From NCBI GenBank assembly GCA_016490735.1, contig JAEMWC010000077.1:1416001-1480000 (forward strand): a stretch of DNA of 64,000 nucleotides, in the 5' to 3' direction. Position 1 is the stretch's first letter; every line of letters begins with the position of its first letter. The notes beneath the pieces are model-generated. The model worked only from the letters and a program-made list of their open reading frames with translations, was not told the DNA's origin and did not search any database. Source of the stretch: Pachyseris speciosa (lineage: Eukaryota; Cnidaria; Anthozoa; Scleractinia; Pachyseridae). The position numbers were made by a program, and so were the translations under genes. Of the stretch, positions 34,101 through 49,100 are shown piece after piece.

Positions 34101-37100
34101 GCCAGACTCACCAGCCACAATATGTACAAAACATTTCAAGATCAAGGTTTTACACTTTTAAGTTTAAAAACTGTCGTCTTTCATTCAGATTTTGCTTGTA
34201 TTAAGGCCATAGTCTACCTTTCCGAGGCCTTTTCTGTCGGATCAGTCCCAAGAGAATTTTCCCACGTGAATGCCTACGCTAAGAAATCATTACTGGGCAA
34301 ACTAATAATCACTACTAAGATGTCGGAATTAAATCAAATTAAATCATGTTCAATTCACTTACCAATCCATGGCCGGTCCGCTGAAACATACTTTTCATAG
34401 GCAGAACAGAGAAAACACAGAAAAGATCCCAAAAAAGACAAACAATCACCTGCCAAACTGTGCCGGGAAAACACGGCAAAGCGCGCGCTCTCTCTTTCTC
34501 CACATGATTGACAGAAGGAGGCAAATCGGTAGGTAGCCTAACTTCTGGCCAAATGTGGGAGCCTGGTTACTCAGCTCAAGATGGCGGATAAAACATTGAC
34601 ACCAATATGAACAAAATTGGCCGGATAAAGAAGGAGGAAAACTTCACTAAAGGTAAAAAATGCTTAGAAAATTAGGGGGTCTTCATTTTAGAGTTTTTGG
34701 GGTCTTAAGGTCTTAGGGTCTTAGGGTCTTTGTTTTAGAGGTCTTCGTTTTAGAGACACCCGAAAGAGCTTAGCATTAAAAGATTACAGTTCTAGGTATC
34801 AGTGCGGTATTTCTTGAGTTATATCATTGGCGACGAGGATAAAGCGGCAAAGAACAGAGATTGAAGCCCAGCAAAAGCAGTGAAGTAGAGATTGAAGCCC
34901 AGCAAAAGCGGTGATTTAGAATTATACATTCAGCATGCACAACCTCGATCACTGAGCGACATAAACAGCAGCAACGATGCCCACCACCGAGACTGAACGA
35001 GGGGCTAATGGAGCCAGTCCTGTGTGAATCGTAACAGAAACCAGAAACCTAAAAACACCACTGTTCATACCAGGGGATGACCAACTTACAACAGGAAAAG
35101 CATGGGACGAATGGCTCAAAGAAATCGAACGAGAATTCCAGTACTTCAGAATTACCGACCCGCTCAATAAGAAAGATGCTCTCATTATCTACGGTGGAAA
35201 AGAAATAGCGCAGCTTGAGAAGAGTCTCCCCAACTCAACTGATGAGTTAGACATGTATGCAAAATTGAAGAAGAAGCTAAATGATTACTTCACACCGAAG
35301 AAAAACAAGCACTACGCAAGATACTTGTTCTTGAAAATGAAACCGACACATGGAGAGACCACGACAGTGTACGCTGCTCGTCTGCGAGAGAAAGCCAACA
35401 AATGTGAATTCGGAATGGCTTGTGAAGACTGAATCCTCAAACTTCTCATCCAGACAAGGAACAACCGAGTGCTGATACAGAAGGCTATAAATAAGAAATG
35501 GAATTTAACACAACTCCTCGCCAAAGCGGCCTAGATGGAGGACACTTCGCTTCAAGTAAGTGGCATGAAAATTCCCGAAGATGTAAAGAAATTAAGCCAG
35601 CACAGAGACAGACAAAAGCCAGGCAGAAACCGGCCAGAAATCCAGAAAAAGCGACCATGTGAATACTGTGGGATGAATGGAACTCACCCAGCGGGTAAGA
35701 ACTGCCCTGCCTATGGAAAACAGTGTTCAAAGTGCCAGAGGTTTAACCCATTGACTACCGCAGGTTTTTACATTTTCAGAGTGATTTTCCACCTATAAAC
35801 GATGAATAGCAATTCGTGACTCTTTATTTGAACTACCAGGGAAAAGTGGTGTTGTCCTAAGCCACTGGAGGCTCAAGGTTTCTGAAAACGTCATTTTGAC
35901 GTAGCTATTTTTTATCCGTGAAGCGACAACAATGGCCCAAGTTCGGTTTGCTTGCGATTTCTGCTAAATTTACAGCCATTTTTCATCTAAGCGGCTGCCT
36001 GATGAGCATCATTAAGCGTGACAGTAGCTAAGAGTCCACTTTCTCAAAGAATCGAGCAAGGTGATGTACTTTGTTGTTGAATTTGGCTTGTTACTCGATG
36101 AACTGGGAATTTGGCCGGTCGAACACTTAGTACCTTTGGGACTCGACTATTGATGAATTTCTCGACCTACCGCCACATATTTTGGAATTTCTGTGTACTG
36201 AAGATGACTATGAGCAGGAAATTTTGGTGGTAGGTCGGAGTGGCTGTAGACTTAGTTTATATGTGAAAGAATTGGGGGAAGGAACGGGCGCTGTCAAAAA
36301 TTCTCGTTAGTTCCCAGCATGCAATGTGCTCAAGATGTTGAAAATGTCGGGAAGGCCCGAATGCACTGGAACAAAAGGCTGTATCTACGTACGGGAGAAG
36401 AATATGAACAAAAAAAGTCATTTCTAAGCTAGAAAAAGGACTGAATTTTGTTATGATGGTTGAATTTTGGTTTTTGGATGATGATTTCCCTAAAAAACAT
36501 GAAGGCAAAAAGGGACATTTTTGTTGTTTCTCTTTGACGTTAAAAACGGCCAGTTTCGTTCTTGTCCAAACTCAAAAGGCCATATTTGGTAAAAATTGCT
36601 ACGTTTCTTGCATTTATTGGATATCTAAATTTAAAGGGCATTCCATTTCGTGCTCACAACTAACAGTTAAGGCAATATTCGTGCGATTGAGAAAGTTGCA
36701 ATGTTTTGAAGCATGGGAGTTTTTTACGGCCGGTTTTGGCCGGCACGGGTGCCAATGGGTTAATCACTTCGCAGTAGTATGTAGAGACTGGGGCAAGGAC
36801 TGAAAGCAGAAACGTGAACAGAAGCAGCCAGGAAATGCAAAACAGAAGCAACATGTGAAAAGGACCACTGAAGAGTCAGCAGACAGCTCAACAAACTCTG
36901 ATGATGAATTGTGAGACACCTAAAGTAAGTTAAGAAAGTCAAGACAGACCTCACCATACAGATATAAGATGTCAGTGTGGAAGTCGAGCCTGACAGTGGG
37001 GCAGAGATTAGTGTCATGGACGAGCACCAATTCAAAGGGCTGATAAACCGAGCGGGCAAAGAGCTAACACTAACAGCAAGCAGATCTAGAACAAAGTTGA

Positions 37101-40100
37101 AAACCTGTCAGAGTGAGCTACCTGTCAAAGGTGAGTTTACAGCCACCATAAGAAACAAGACTTGTGGGGCTACAGCAAGATTTGTGGTAGTCAGGGGTAG
37201 GATTAACTCCCCACCACTCATTAGCAAAGACACCCTCCAGGAGCTTGGGATGTTAGAGATCAGAGAGGATGGCTCAGTTGCTGAAATAAATGACCTCAGA
37301 ATCCAGGAAGAAATGCCAGATGTCAAAACTGCCAAGAAAGATAACCCCAACCCTGAAATTAAGAAGATCACTGAACAGTTTAGTCATGTGTTTCAAGGTA
37401 TTGGCAAGATCAGAGATAACAAGAATGATGAAGATTTTTATGCAAAGTTCAGCATGAAGCCAGAAGCCATACCAGTAGCTCAGAGACCATGACCAGCTGC
37501 TTATTATTTGCAAGAACCACTTAAGAAATGGCTGGAGCAATGTATTGAAGAAGAGATTTTTGAAGAGGTCCCAGAAGGAGAGCCAGTGACATGCTGTTCA
37601 CCACTAGTAGTTCAGCCAAAGCCAAAGTTCTGTGGAACAGCTAAAGAAGACCTGGAACCACACATGATCAGAGCCAGTGTAGACATCAGGGTACCCAACC
37701 AGTACATGGAAAGGCACAGGATAACCCAAGCAACCCTACATGTAGTGGAAGGCTTCATGTACAAATTCCATGACTGCACTGTCTTCTCTAAGCTGGACAT
37801 GAGACAAGGTTACCATCAGCTCCTACTTGACCCCGAATCCAGAAAAGTTGCCACTTTCAGCACCACATGGGGAAATCTAAGGCCAAAACGATTAATCTTC
37901 GGAGCAAAGTCATTGCAAGACCTCTTTGTTGAAGCAATTTACCGCATATTTGGAGACATACACTGTACCAAAGTGCCTTAACCAGCGTGATGACATCCTG
38001 CTAGGCGGAAGAAACTTTGAGGAGCACAGCAAGACCCTGGAAACTGTCCTACAAAGAGCATCAGATTTTGGCATCACTTTCAACCCGGACAAATGCCAGT
38101 TTGGAGTTGAAGAGGTTGAATTTCATGGACACCAGTTCACTAAAGATGGATTGAAGCCAAACCCAGACAAAATTAAAGCTGTTAAAGAGGCCAGCCCACC
38201 AGAGTCAAAAGAGGCAGTGAGAAGCTTCCTGGACATGACAGGATACTTGTCAAAGTTCATTCCAAGATATTCCTCCCTAACTGCACCATTGCGGGAGCTA
38301 ACGCACAAAGACACTAAGTTCAAATGGGGATCGGAAGAGAGCGAAGCATTCGAGAAGCTCAAAGCAAGTATCACAAGCGAAAACACCATGGCTTACTTTG
38401 ACCCATCCAGACCGATTGCTGTCCCAGTAGAGGCCAGGTATCATGAGGGGCTATCAGCTGGGTTATTCCAGGAGACAGGCAGTGTTCTCCGACCCGTCCA
38501 TTTCATCAGCCGCACCATGACCTCTACCGAGACGAGATACAGCCAAACAGAGAAGGATGCCCTGGCAATCCATTGGGCTAAGAGTAGATTCAGCATGTAC
38601 CTCTAAGGCACACCAAAGTTTCAGATCATCACTGCCCATAAGCCTCTTCTCCCACTATTCAACAAAGCAAGCATCAAGCTCCCTCCTCACATAGAGAAAT
38701 GGGTTATGGGAATGCAAGATGTTGGCTTCGAGCTTATTTATGAACTGGGCAAAGACGAGGTGGATCCACTTGACTTCCTATCAAGACACCCATTACTAAC
38801 AACAGGCCAAGATGCTGTAGAGAAAGTAGTCAAGTATATGATCTCCACAGAGCATGCTGTCGTCATGGGCAGCATTAGAGAAGTAACCCTCAAGGATAAT
38901 CAATGCCAGAAACTGTCTGCAAGAATACTAGCAGGGGACTGTGATAAGCATAAGAAGGACCCAGACGTAGCACCATTCTATGAAGTGTGCCATGAGCTCC
39001 CCATGGTGGATGACTTGATTGTCCGGACCAACAGGATTATTATCATACCACAAGCCTCCAGAGAAAGGTGATTAAAGCAGCGCACCACCTGGGACATCTG
39101 GGGATGACCAAAACAAAACAAATGCTGAGAGAAAAGTACTCATGGTTCCCAGCACTGAACAGCATGGTGGAACAAATCATTGGCCAGTGCTACGAGTGCC
39201 AAGTGACCACAAAGCAGCACAGACAAGAACCAGTCAAAGTCACCGACATCCCGAAGAAGCCATGGGACATTGTAGCTGTAGACTTCGGGGGACCCTATCC
39301 TGATGGTCACTACAACCCTGTAGTTATAGACAAGAGGACAAGATATCCTGAAGTGGCAAAAACCCACTCAACAGCATCCCAACCAACAACAGAGAAGCTA
39401 AAAACCATGTTTGCCACACATGGTACACCAAGGCAGCTGGAAAGCGACAATGGGCCCCCATTCAATTCAAAAGAATTTGAGCAATTTGCCAAGACTGAGG
39501 GATTCCACCATCACTGTGTCATGCCGGAACATGCACGTGCCAACGGGGAGGCAGAGAGTTTTATGAAACTACTAAACAAGACAGAGAAGATTGCCCATCT
39601 TCAAGGATGAGACAGCAGCATGGCCATCCAAGAAATGCTGACAGGCTATCGTTCTACTCCACACCCCGCTACTGGAGTAACGCCATACGAAGCCCTGATG
39701 AACAGACCTGTAAGGATTAAACTAGACTACCAAACTGGGGAGAGCAACAAGAAAAGTGCCCATGACATAGCTATCAACAGAAGAGATGCAGAATACAAGG
39801 GAAAAATCAAACAGAATGCCAGAAATAAGAACACTAAGGAGCATAACTTGATCACTGGAGACCATGTCCTGCTGAAACAAAGGAAGACAAACAAGTGGTC
39901 AACAGCCTTCGAACCAGCATTCTACATTGTAACACGGGTAGATGGTTCAAGCATAGCAGCCAGGAGGATAGCTGATGGAAGAGTTGTGTATCGCGACCCA
40001 AGTCAGTTTAAGCTTGCCAACACACCGATAGAGAATGATCCTGACCAGGAGGTTGCAGACCAAGGGGAAGCGTCAGACTGTGAGGATTGGAGACAGGAGA

Positions 40101-43100
40101 TCTTCAGGAATGCTGAAACCCACTCAAGTCGTGAGGAAATCACAACTAGTCAAGAACAGGTGGCTGAGAGTGAGAGAAGCAGCTCCGAGAGAAGTGAACC
40201 ACCAAAGGGACTACAGACTGGAACAAGACCTAAACGTAACTGGCAGCGACCAAGCTACCTGGAAGACTATGTTGCTTGAAAGGACACTGATGAGGACAAT
40301 AGGACACTGACAGTCGTTGTTACTGACATTTCTCATTTTGTCCATTTATATCTTTAAACATTTGCATGTTTCAGTTTTCTCTATTAGGTAGTTTTCCTAT
40401 GGGTTATGTTGAGAAAACTATTCGGAAAAAAGGGGAGAAATGTAATGTCCACTCCATTCCTAGTTTTGGATTAGCGCGTGCGCTGACTACGCACAGTATT
40501 ACGCCATCACACATGTAGGCTAGTTGTTAGTTCTAAGAAAGAGCTTAGCATTATATAGGAATACAGTTCTTGGTATCAGTGCGGTATTTCTTGAGTTATA
40601 TCAAGTGCCAATTCTGTGGTCTCGTCGACATGTACCTTCTTCAGTCTGTACATATTTACACTGTACTTATGAGTCTTTGGGATTAAAGAAAGTATGACCA
40701 CGCCAAAACAGATTTGAAGCCTAGACATTAGGATAACATTATTATTTTTCTGGTGTGGGACAATGGGATTGAGGCCTAACATCAAGAGGAAATTCATATT
40801 AAAGAAACATACCCAGTAACAGACAGTCAATGCTACAGACATCTATTTAATCCAACTCCACTTAATACCATTCTTACTAAAAACACACAAATCAAGTACG
40901 AATAATTATAGTAAGAGCAATATTTGGTCAGTTAGTTACTACCGAAACAGGTAGACTGTTTTCTCGCAGACGTGGGTATTACACTTTCTTCTGCTTTCAA
41001 ATGTCTTTGAATTATGTGCAAGTGACCTATCAATGACACCACATCAGTAAGCACACGTGATCACATTCCTAAGTGTCTGAAGCCCGTTGGAAATAATGGC
41101 GTGCTATTCCATGAATAACAATGAGACAACTTTTATTTGGGAAAAAAATATAGGAGAAAGCCACCGAGCCAGCATAATCGATGACATTGTCTTTGAGTTT
41201 TAGCCTCCTGCTGAATGTTGTACCAAAAACTGCTTGTGCAGATCTGAAGGCATTGTGAAGTGAATCTCCAACGTGTAAGTTGAGCAAAGTATCCTTGTCG
41301 TCCTTCTACCGAATTCGTAATTCTTCATCAGCAATAAAGTGTAAACAGTCTATCAGTTCCTCCTTAAGACTTGCTCCGGTTCCTTGAAGCTAACCAAGTC
41401 ATTTTCTCGGTCGTTACTGATATTTCACACCTATCTCCTTAGAGGGGTCTCCTTAGGGCAGAGAAATATGTAGCATGAGATCAAAGTATTGAAGCACAGT
41501 GAGCGAAGGAATGTCATGACGTTTGTATCACTTTTTATGAAGCAGCGTAAACCCATGTGACCCAAAACATTCCCGTTTGTTGCCAACGGCAACTGCCATG
41601 GCAGTCTCTCCAAAAACAGTCTGCCTGTTTTGGTAGTATTAATTTGTATACTTGTCTAGTAAAGAACAGGTTTGGTAGTTACCAATGCACTGGAAAAAAT
41701 TTATGGTTTTCAAATGCACACACACCCTCATCCTGCCTTGCTTTTTCTCACAGTTTTCTTTCTTACTTTTATTGTAAAACAGGTAATGGTGGATGTAATA
41801 GACCTTATTCGTATTCTCCATAATGAGCTGGACCTAGCGTGCACATGAAGGTTAAGCAGGGGAATCTTTGCATATGTAGATGTATTCCCTGCAAGAGCCT
41901 CCACTTTGTGCTATTGATCCAGTTCAATACTGAGAATATGAAATCAATGTGGTCTGTTGATACTGACATCAATACTACACACTAAAACATCTACTGTAAG
42001 TCTAGCAAGATGTACATACTATATACATGTATACAGCCATGGCAAGATTGGTATCAATGAATTAAAATTTGTTTATTCTTTGATAAGGGATTCATTGAGA
42101 AGGAACTTTGCATCTCATGGTTAGATTTTGAAATAATGTGATTCTGCATGGTTAGGAAAGATGCCATCACCTCCAGCGCAAGCTGCTTCTGCTGATGCCA
42201 CTGATCGCCAGGTTGAACAAAGTGTTGATGAACTGGCAAACAATATTGGATCAAAACTGTTTACACAAGGTGCCCTTAATATTTAGAAAGTATTACGATT
42301 CTTTTGGCTTAATTTCATAGAGTGCAGTATAGGATGACTGCATGCATGTATGTGATATGTTGAATGCTTCATTTTTAACTCGGAAAATTGACAATTTGCC
42401 ATTTCCACTTCTCACTTCATTCTCATTGAATATTTTATTATTTTTCTTTATAACATAGCTAGTATTAGTTCAGGTAATGAAATTCAATTGTGTGAGCATA
42501 CTTCATATTTCCATTGTGCACACTGATGACGTCTGTGTTAACTACAGCTGTACATACTGCTTTGAAAATGTTTTTTCATGCATCAGCTGTGCATTCCTCA
42601 AGATTATGAAGCACTTTGGAAGTTTCGAGAGCACTCAAGAAGCTAGAGTTGCTCTCTGCAAACAAACTTTTACACATCTTTCATGCTATCCAAACTTTCT
42701 GTATGCTTTATATCTCTATGAATGCATGCTGATGCATGAACCAATTGTTAATTTTAATGTGTTTTTGTTTTTTCAGACAACACAGCCCATCAAGCAAATG
42801 GAAATCGCGTACGACGTCTCCCTAAGAGACCGGACCATGGCACTGTCGGCCGACCTATAAAGTTGAGAGGAAACTTTCTCCACTCGAACATCTCCACAAA
42901 ACTGACAGACTTGTACCACTATGATGTAGAAATAACACCAAACAAACACACTTCAAAATCTGACAAAAGAGACGTTTTAAATGAGATTGTAAGGAGATAC
43001 AAAGACACAACTTTCCAAGGCCATGTACCCGCATTTGATGGTGAGAAGAATTTGTTCAGCAGGATAAAACTTCCCCCAGTGAGTGTCATTCATAGGATTA

Positions 43101-46100
43101 CACTGTATTATCATAACTCTTTAAGCCCTGATCAAATGTCTAATCCAGGGGCTGGTTCCAGAAAGGTGTAATTATAGCTCTATTCCAGGGATAAATCTGC
43201 CTTATTCCAAAAGGTATCCCTGGAATAAGGCAGATTTACCCCTGGAATAGAGTTATTACATCTTTCGGGAACTGGCCCCACAGGTTTCATTAATGTAGAA
43301 AGAAGAGGGTAGAGGATTCAAAATCATCAGGCAAGCCTGAGATTTTTATAGACAGCCCTCTTTATTTTATGAAAAAAAAGTGCCCATAACCCCAAAATAT
43401 TTTTTTGCTTAAATAAATCTTTGTACCTATGTGAAACGTATTGCACCTTTTTAAACCAAATTTTGACTTTTATAGTCTGTAAAAGTTACAAATTAAAATA
43501 AAGCCATCATCTGTCCCATGACCGACCTTGTAAGAGGCATGGGTCTAGTCCTCACTCAGGTTTATGTCACAAACCGATTTGCATCACATTAAGTCTTTGT
43601 AAACATGCATGCAAAGCAGTTTGTGATGTAAAACCAGGACTAGACCCATGCCTCTTACTAGCTCGGTTGTGGGACAGATGATGGCCAGATTTTTTAACTT
43701 TTACAGCCTGTAAAAAGTCAAAATTTGGTTTCAAAAAGGCACAATGTGTTTTGAACAGGTGCAAAGATTTATTTAAGCAAAAAAATATTTTGCGGTTAGG
43801 GGCACTTTAACAGCAAAGGTGGCTACTAAGTGTTCAGAGTACATGGATGCTGGTACCTCTGTCCTGGCTTCTAAAAAAATCCTGTATCAGCATGCAAATT
43901 CTCATGACTGTTCTCCCTACATTTCATACAGCACCATAGTTGGGAGAATTTGATATATCATGCCAACATTTTATGTTTTGGTTATACCGTAGTGTACATG
44001 TAATTTTCTAAAATTCTCATGACTGGCTTGTTTGATCAGAGAGTTACATGGTAAGGAGAAATTTGATACTGGTCAATATTAATGTTTCCACAGATTGAGC
44101 TGTTTTTGGTATGGTGCAAGTAATACCCACCATCATAACAGCTCTACTAAATAAATTAACTATTATGGAATACCTTTAGATTTGATTATGGTGACTTTAT
44201 CTGACATATCTGTATGTAGCTTAGTTAGAAATTAGTTATAATTTATTTATTGTAGGCTGAACTCAGTGATGTTTGTACAGCTTGTACTGTTTTTGGTACA
44301 CATTCCCAACATTGTTTGCAACTTGTGCAGATCTCACCCTCGTACCCAGTGTCTTCATTCCCTTTGACCAGTGGCTGGGAATGAACGACCCTGGAAAGAT
44401 CCAATTTGAAAGTCCAAAAATATCAGACTTCCAGCTGAACTGCATAATTATGCTTGGGGTTCAGAGAATTTGTAAGAGTTCTGTTTTACTTCCATTCATT
44501 TGAATTGTTTGAAAAAACCAATCAGACTCGTCAACCTATCAGATCTTTCGAGAGTCACTCGTTTCATCAAGCCAGCATGCGCAGTAAGGAACGAAGACTC
44601 AAGGTAAGAGATTGGTGCAGATCTCTACTAAAAATAAAATATTTTGGGGGAACCTTTAGATCTGGTCACAACAAATTTATCTAATGCATCTTATAGTTGG
44701 GAAATAATTCTATAATTTTTTCTTTCTGTAGGCTGAACTCAGTGTTAAACTGCCAGGTGAGGATGGTGGCAAGGACAGAGAATTTAAGGTTTGTGTCTTT
44801 GTTTTCTGTTCTATTTTGTTGCAGTATTGCTAGCATAGTTATAATTAATTAAAAAGCAAGTAGCATATTGTAATTTAGTTTATATTATTAGGTACTATTA
44901 TGAGTTCCTGGCTAGCAGAGGCCTCTTTTTCGTGTATTCAACGCGCCTCATGTTGAATAAGGAAAAGTGGCCTCTGCTAGCAGGGATATAGGTACTATTA
45001 TTAGGTGTGTACTTGTATTGTAATTGCATGTAGGTAGCACATCGTTACCAATTTTAAAATGATAAAAATATGAAGGGTACATTGTAGATAAGAGTGACAT
45101 GACAGGACAGAGCCATCACATTCAACATAGTTTGCAGTGACTGTATGTGACTTGTAGCTTGTCATAATCTCTACCCAAATGCCAGCTATTAAATTAACAG
45201 AAAATGAAAAAATATGTAAGTTATAGAGTAGATAACTTGGGATTAATTACCCGGGCTGCGCGCGTCTCGCGCGGCGCCCGGGTCTTAAACTACCGACGGT
45301 TCTTCTTTTTCGTCGTCGAGTATCATCCACAAATGGCACTTCCGGCGTTTCTGCGCAAGCGCTAACTATTTTTAACAACAGTGATGCGTGTTGTCACGTA
45401 TGGGAAAATGTCTATTCATCTTGTGGCTTTTGAAGTCTGAACAAACAATATGTTAAGAGAAGTGTCTATGCGAATGTTTGGAAGTTCAACGGCGAGAAGA
45501 AAGTTTTTAACATGAGTAAACTTAACAGCAGATGGACTGCCGTGTTCCCCCGTGTCTGCTTCAGTAGACAGCGAGTAGTCTCTAATTTTGGCGACGGATT
45601 GTGGGGGCACGTGCGCGCGCGAAGTTGCGAGGAGACGCGACGCGTGGGGAGCGCCAAAAATTAGAGACTACAGACAAAGGGAGTTTGACCTTTCACGGCC
45701 GAGTGATTCGAGTGTAAATCTCATATCAACAGCAAGAATGGTGCCTGTTGTCACGTATCGGAAAACGTCGATTCACCTTGTGTTTTTGAAGTCTGAACAA
45801 CTAATATGTTAAGACAAGTGTCTATACGAATGTTTGCAAGTTCAACAGCGAGAAGAAAGCTTTTAACATGACCAAAACTTAACTCCAGATGGACTGCCGT
45901 GTTCCCGTATCCGCTCCATTGAGATGTACATTTTGTTGAATAACTCAAGTACGGATATCACACACCCCTAAGACTTTGACAGGTAGTTTATTTACTATTT
46001 TGCCACAATATCTCAATTTCTGGACTTTAATTTTTGAATGATAAGCGATTATATTTTACAAATGTACTAGCGTCCCTTGAAACTGTCCAGAAACGTTCCT

Positions 46101-49100
46101 TTTTTGTGTTTCAAATGACCCTGGTTGACGTATTTGTAAACAGTTTCACTCTGCTAATTAATTTTCTACTCACATTTCACCGAGACTCCATTCACATTTA
46201 TGCGAAAAAATCCAACATCGTTCGATAAGCGTTTCCTTTCTCAAACAATTATCCATCGAAGCGAAAACAAGTGTGCTTAGTTTTTTTTTTTTGGAATCAA
46301 TACACTATTTTTATCATTTTGCATAACGATAAACCTCTGTGGCCTAAAGGTCATTGTTCCTGCCTGTGACGTAGCTAACCCGGGTTCGATGTCTTTTAGT
46401 GGTATATATCACGGGCTTTATTTTTTCCGTTTCTCTTTTTCTTGTTCTTTTAGAAATATTTTTTACAAGTATTATAATTATTGTGCTCAATAGTTGAGCT
46501 GTATTTTAGAGGAATATATGTTGATAGGGGTCTAAAGAAATAGACTCCAACACAAGCTAAACACAATGCGTCCGATGTAAGAAAGACAGACTTCCTTCTA
46601 TTCTTTTGTTTAGCACTAAGTTAGGGATACAATACTGTTTTTTGCAAGCCCGGGTTTAGGCTAATTGTAGCCTCTTGTTTAATATGCAATTAGGTCTATA
46701 CTGAATATTGCTGAGGGCTACCATGATGGTATACTGGTAGCTGATCATCTGTAACAAATAATTGAAAGTGACTGGATTACGGTATTGAAGAGTTGCAATT
46801 ATTTGCTGTGTTTGTTTCATGATTACTATTTATGTGGCATCTGCTGGTTTAGAACATGGACTCTTTTGTCATTTTAATCAAATGAGTGCAAGTCAACTAA
46901 ACAAACTGGACTTGGCCTTGCGCACGGTGTTGGTTACCATGGGTAAACAACCCTTAGTATTTGACTTTCGCCCTAAATTTTGTCGCTAGAACGCTAACTA
47001 TTTCAATTGTCGCCTACAGATCCTTAACACTTATCATTTAAACAATTCAGGCCTACATTTCCAGTTGACTTAAGTTCGCGTCATTTTAAGAAAACATGGA
47101 AATTGTCTTTACCACTTGCGCCTATATTTGTTTACATGTACTTCCGTCACATTTGAGGACAACGTTTGCATCATTTATCAGCGTTTCGATTGTGCAAGAA
47201 GCGTGCGTTTGGTTGGTTTGTATGGTTTGACAGGCAATTTCAAACGTGCGTTTCTTTCGTTTCAAGAGTTTGGCATCGTTTTTTCTATTGTTCCAAACGT
47301 TTGGTTCGTTTCAAACGTTTCGAAGGTTTCAATCGATGTTTACGCTGAACCTCGCACTGAAAATTAAAAGCCATCGAAGATTTTCTTCGCGTCCCAGCTC
47401 CAAAATATAAAAAAGAACCAGTTTCAACGTGAACTAAAACATAACTTAATTCAGAAGCTTTGATAACACGGAGCACAAGAATTGAAGTGCTAACTTTCGC
47501 TGCTGAAGTTAAGCTTAGAACATTTTTAAGACACTGGGAATTTATATCTTCATTCTTAATGAAATTTGATCGGCGAAGAAATCTGCCGCCTTGGACGTGT
47601 CGAATGTTGTTGACTCTTTTTGTGTCATAGCGATTGTAATGTTTGGCAAAGCATTCAATCTGTATTTCTTTTACTTAACTTACCTGTTATTAAACTTATA
47701 ACATTATGATCGACTGCCTCGTTCAAAGACAAAATAAGAAATTTGAGTGACCGTGTCCTTTGGGAATTTAACAATGTAATTTCCTTGGCGCCGTTCCGAC
47801 GTGACAGAAAATGTACATTCAACAACAAAGCACACTTGAAGAAGCGCCTGTTTGCGATGACATGCTGGGTATATTTTCCACAGAAGCGAAATTTATGAAT
47901 GGAACGATATGTTGTATTGTGAAAAAATTCAGGGTTTTGAGTTTTGGAACTGTTTGAAAAGAGGTATAATAGAAAAAGCTAAATTAATTCCAGTTCACGG
48001 GATAATTTCCTGGGAATTATCAGATCAAGGAAAGGAATTTGCACAAATGAAACAAAGCTAAATATTATTTATCATTCTGTACAATTATTTCTAGACTTTG
48101 ATTGATAAAGTTAGACAGGAACCTCTCATACAACTGAAGTAATTTGACTGGTTGTGAATTATATTTATATATGTACTGTACTACGGCGGGATGATTAAAA
48201 GGACTATATCATCCAACGCGCATGCGCGAGTTGGTCAGAAAACTTTTGAAAACGTTAGCCTAACTTTTTCAAATGCTGTCGAAGGTTCCAAGTAGCCGAT
48301 TTCACCTGTTTGAATCTCGTTAATCTTGAGAAAAATTGAGGAAGTTTTTGCTTACAATCAGTCTTAGGGAAATCTAGACGGCTTTTGTAGCAATATCTTT
48401 TTGAGATTTGGCTTTGGAATTGTGATGTCTACTAGCAGCAGTCGTCGTGCTGGCAGCGGACGAAAGAGAATTTACGACAGCAACGCCGTCAGATGCAAAG
48501 TTTGGGAACGTGGAAATCAGAGGCTTTGTCTGGATTGTTTAAATTTATTCTTCTCGGGTATCGGCGAAATTAAAGTGCGGTTACTCCACCGATTCCAAGT
48601 TTGTGGGACATCTACGATGCTTTGCATTTAATAAGACATTCAAGCGTAGCGGTTTGTTTTGGCATGACTTTAATTTCTTCATGCCACAAGTACATAAGTT
48701 GGTGCAATGCACTTTGCAGTTTTACAGGGGAAACCATTGGTTTTTGAGCTAGTTTTTCGAGAACAAGTATTCTTGCAGATGCAAGGATCGGTCTAAAAAC
48801 CAAAGGGAAACAAAGTAAGTCACTGTCATCAAAAGTGTTTGCCGCAATCGATCTGAAGAGAAAACGACAGCAGTATTCACGTCAGACAACATACAACGTG
48901 AATAAACAGGCTAGACTCACCACAATAGACTCGCTTTCGATGACAACAACGACAATTTCCATGATTTCGGAAAAACAGGCACGTAAATTCTTCTCTCCAC
49001 ATTGTATGAAAGTGTTGTTGGCACGTAGGAACAATGGCTGGTGTCCGGGCGAGCAAGACTGTTGTGATGAGCTGTATGCAAATTAGCACCAGCCGGTCCC

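Larger units (their letters stand above)
33791..40603 (+). mobile_element. Ty3/gypsy LTR retrotransposon, degenerate
   Basis: Complete LTR element, TG...CA ends, flanked by AGTGC at 33786-33790 and 40604-40608 (5-bp TSD). Order: 5' LTR, primer-binding region, gag, protease, RT, RNase H, integrase, polypurine tract, 3' LTR (163 bp). RT before integrase places it in Ty3/gypsy. It is inactive: three in-frame stops in gag, several stops and frameshifts in pol, a piggyBac-type MITE in gag and a foldback in the 5' LTR. No envelope ORF. Confidence 0.93.

Noticed and set aside
40620..40660. Minus-strand CTGAAGAAGGTACATGTCGA motif
   Set aside because: Looks like a PLE tail, but the expected GAAA is missing, so no ribozyme is claimed.
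41295..41350. Minus-strand CTGATGAAGAATTACGAATTC as another hammerhead
   Set aside because: Has the CTGATGA box and a hairpin, but the following sequence is GGTAGAAGG instead of GAAA. At best a decayed PLE tail.
46334..46402. Functional tRNA gene
   Set aside because: A and B boxes are present but acceptor and anticodon stems do not pair, so it is listed only as a tRNA-like repeat.
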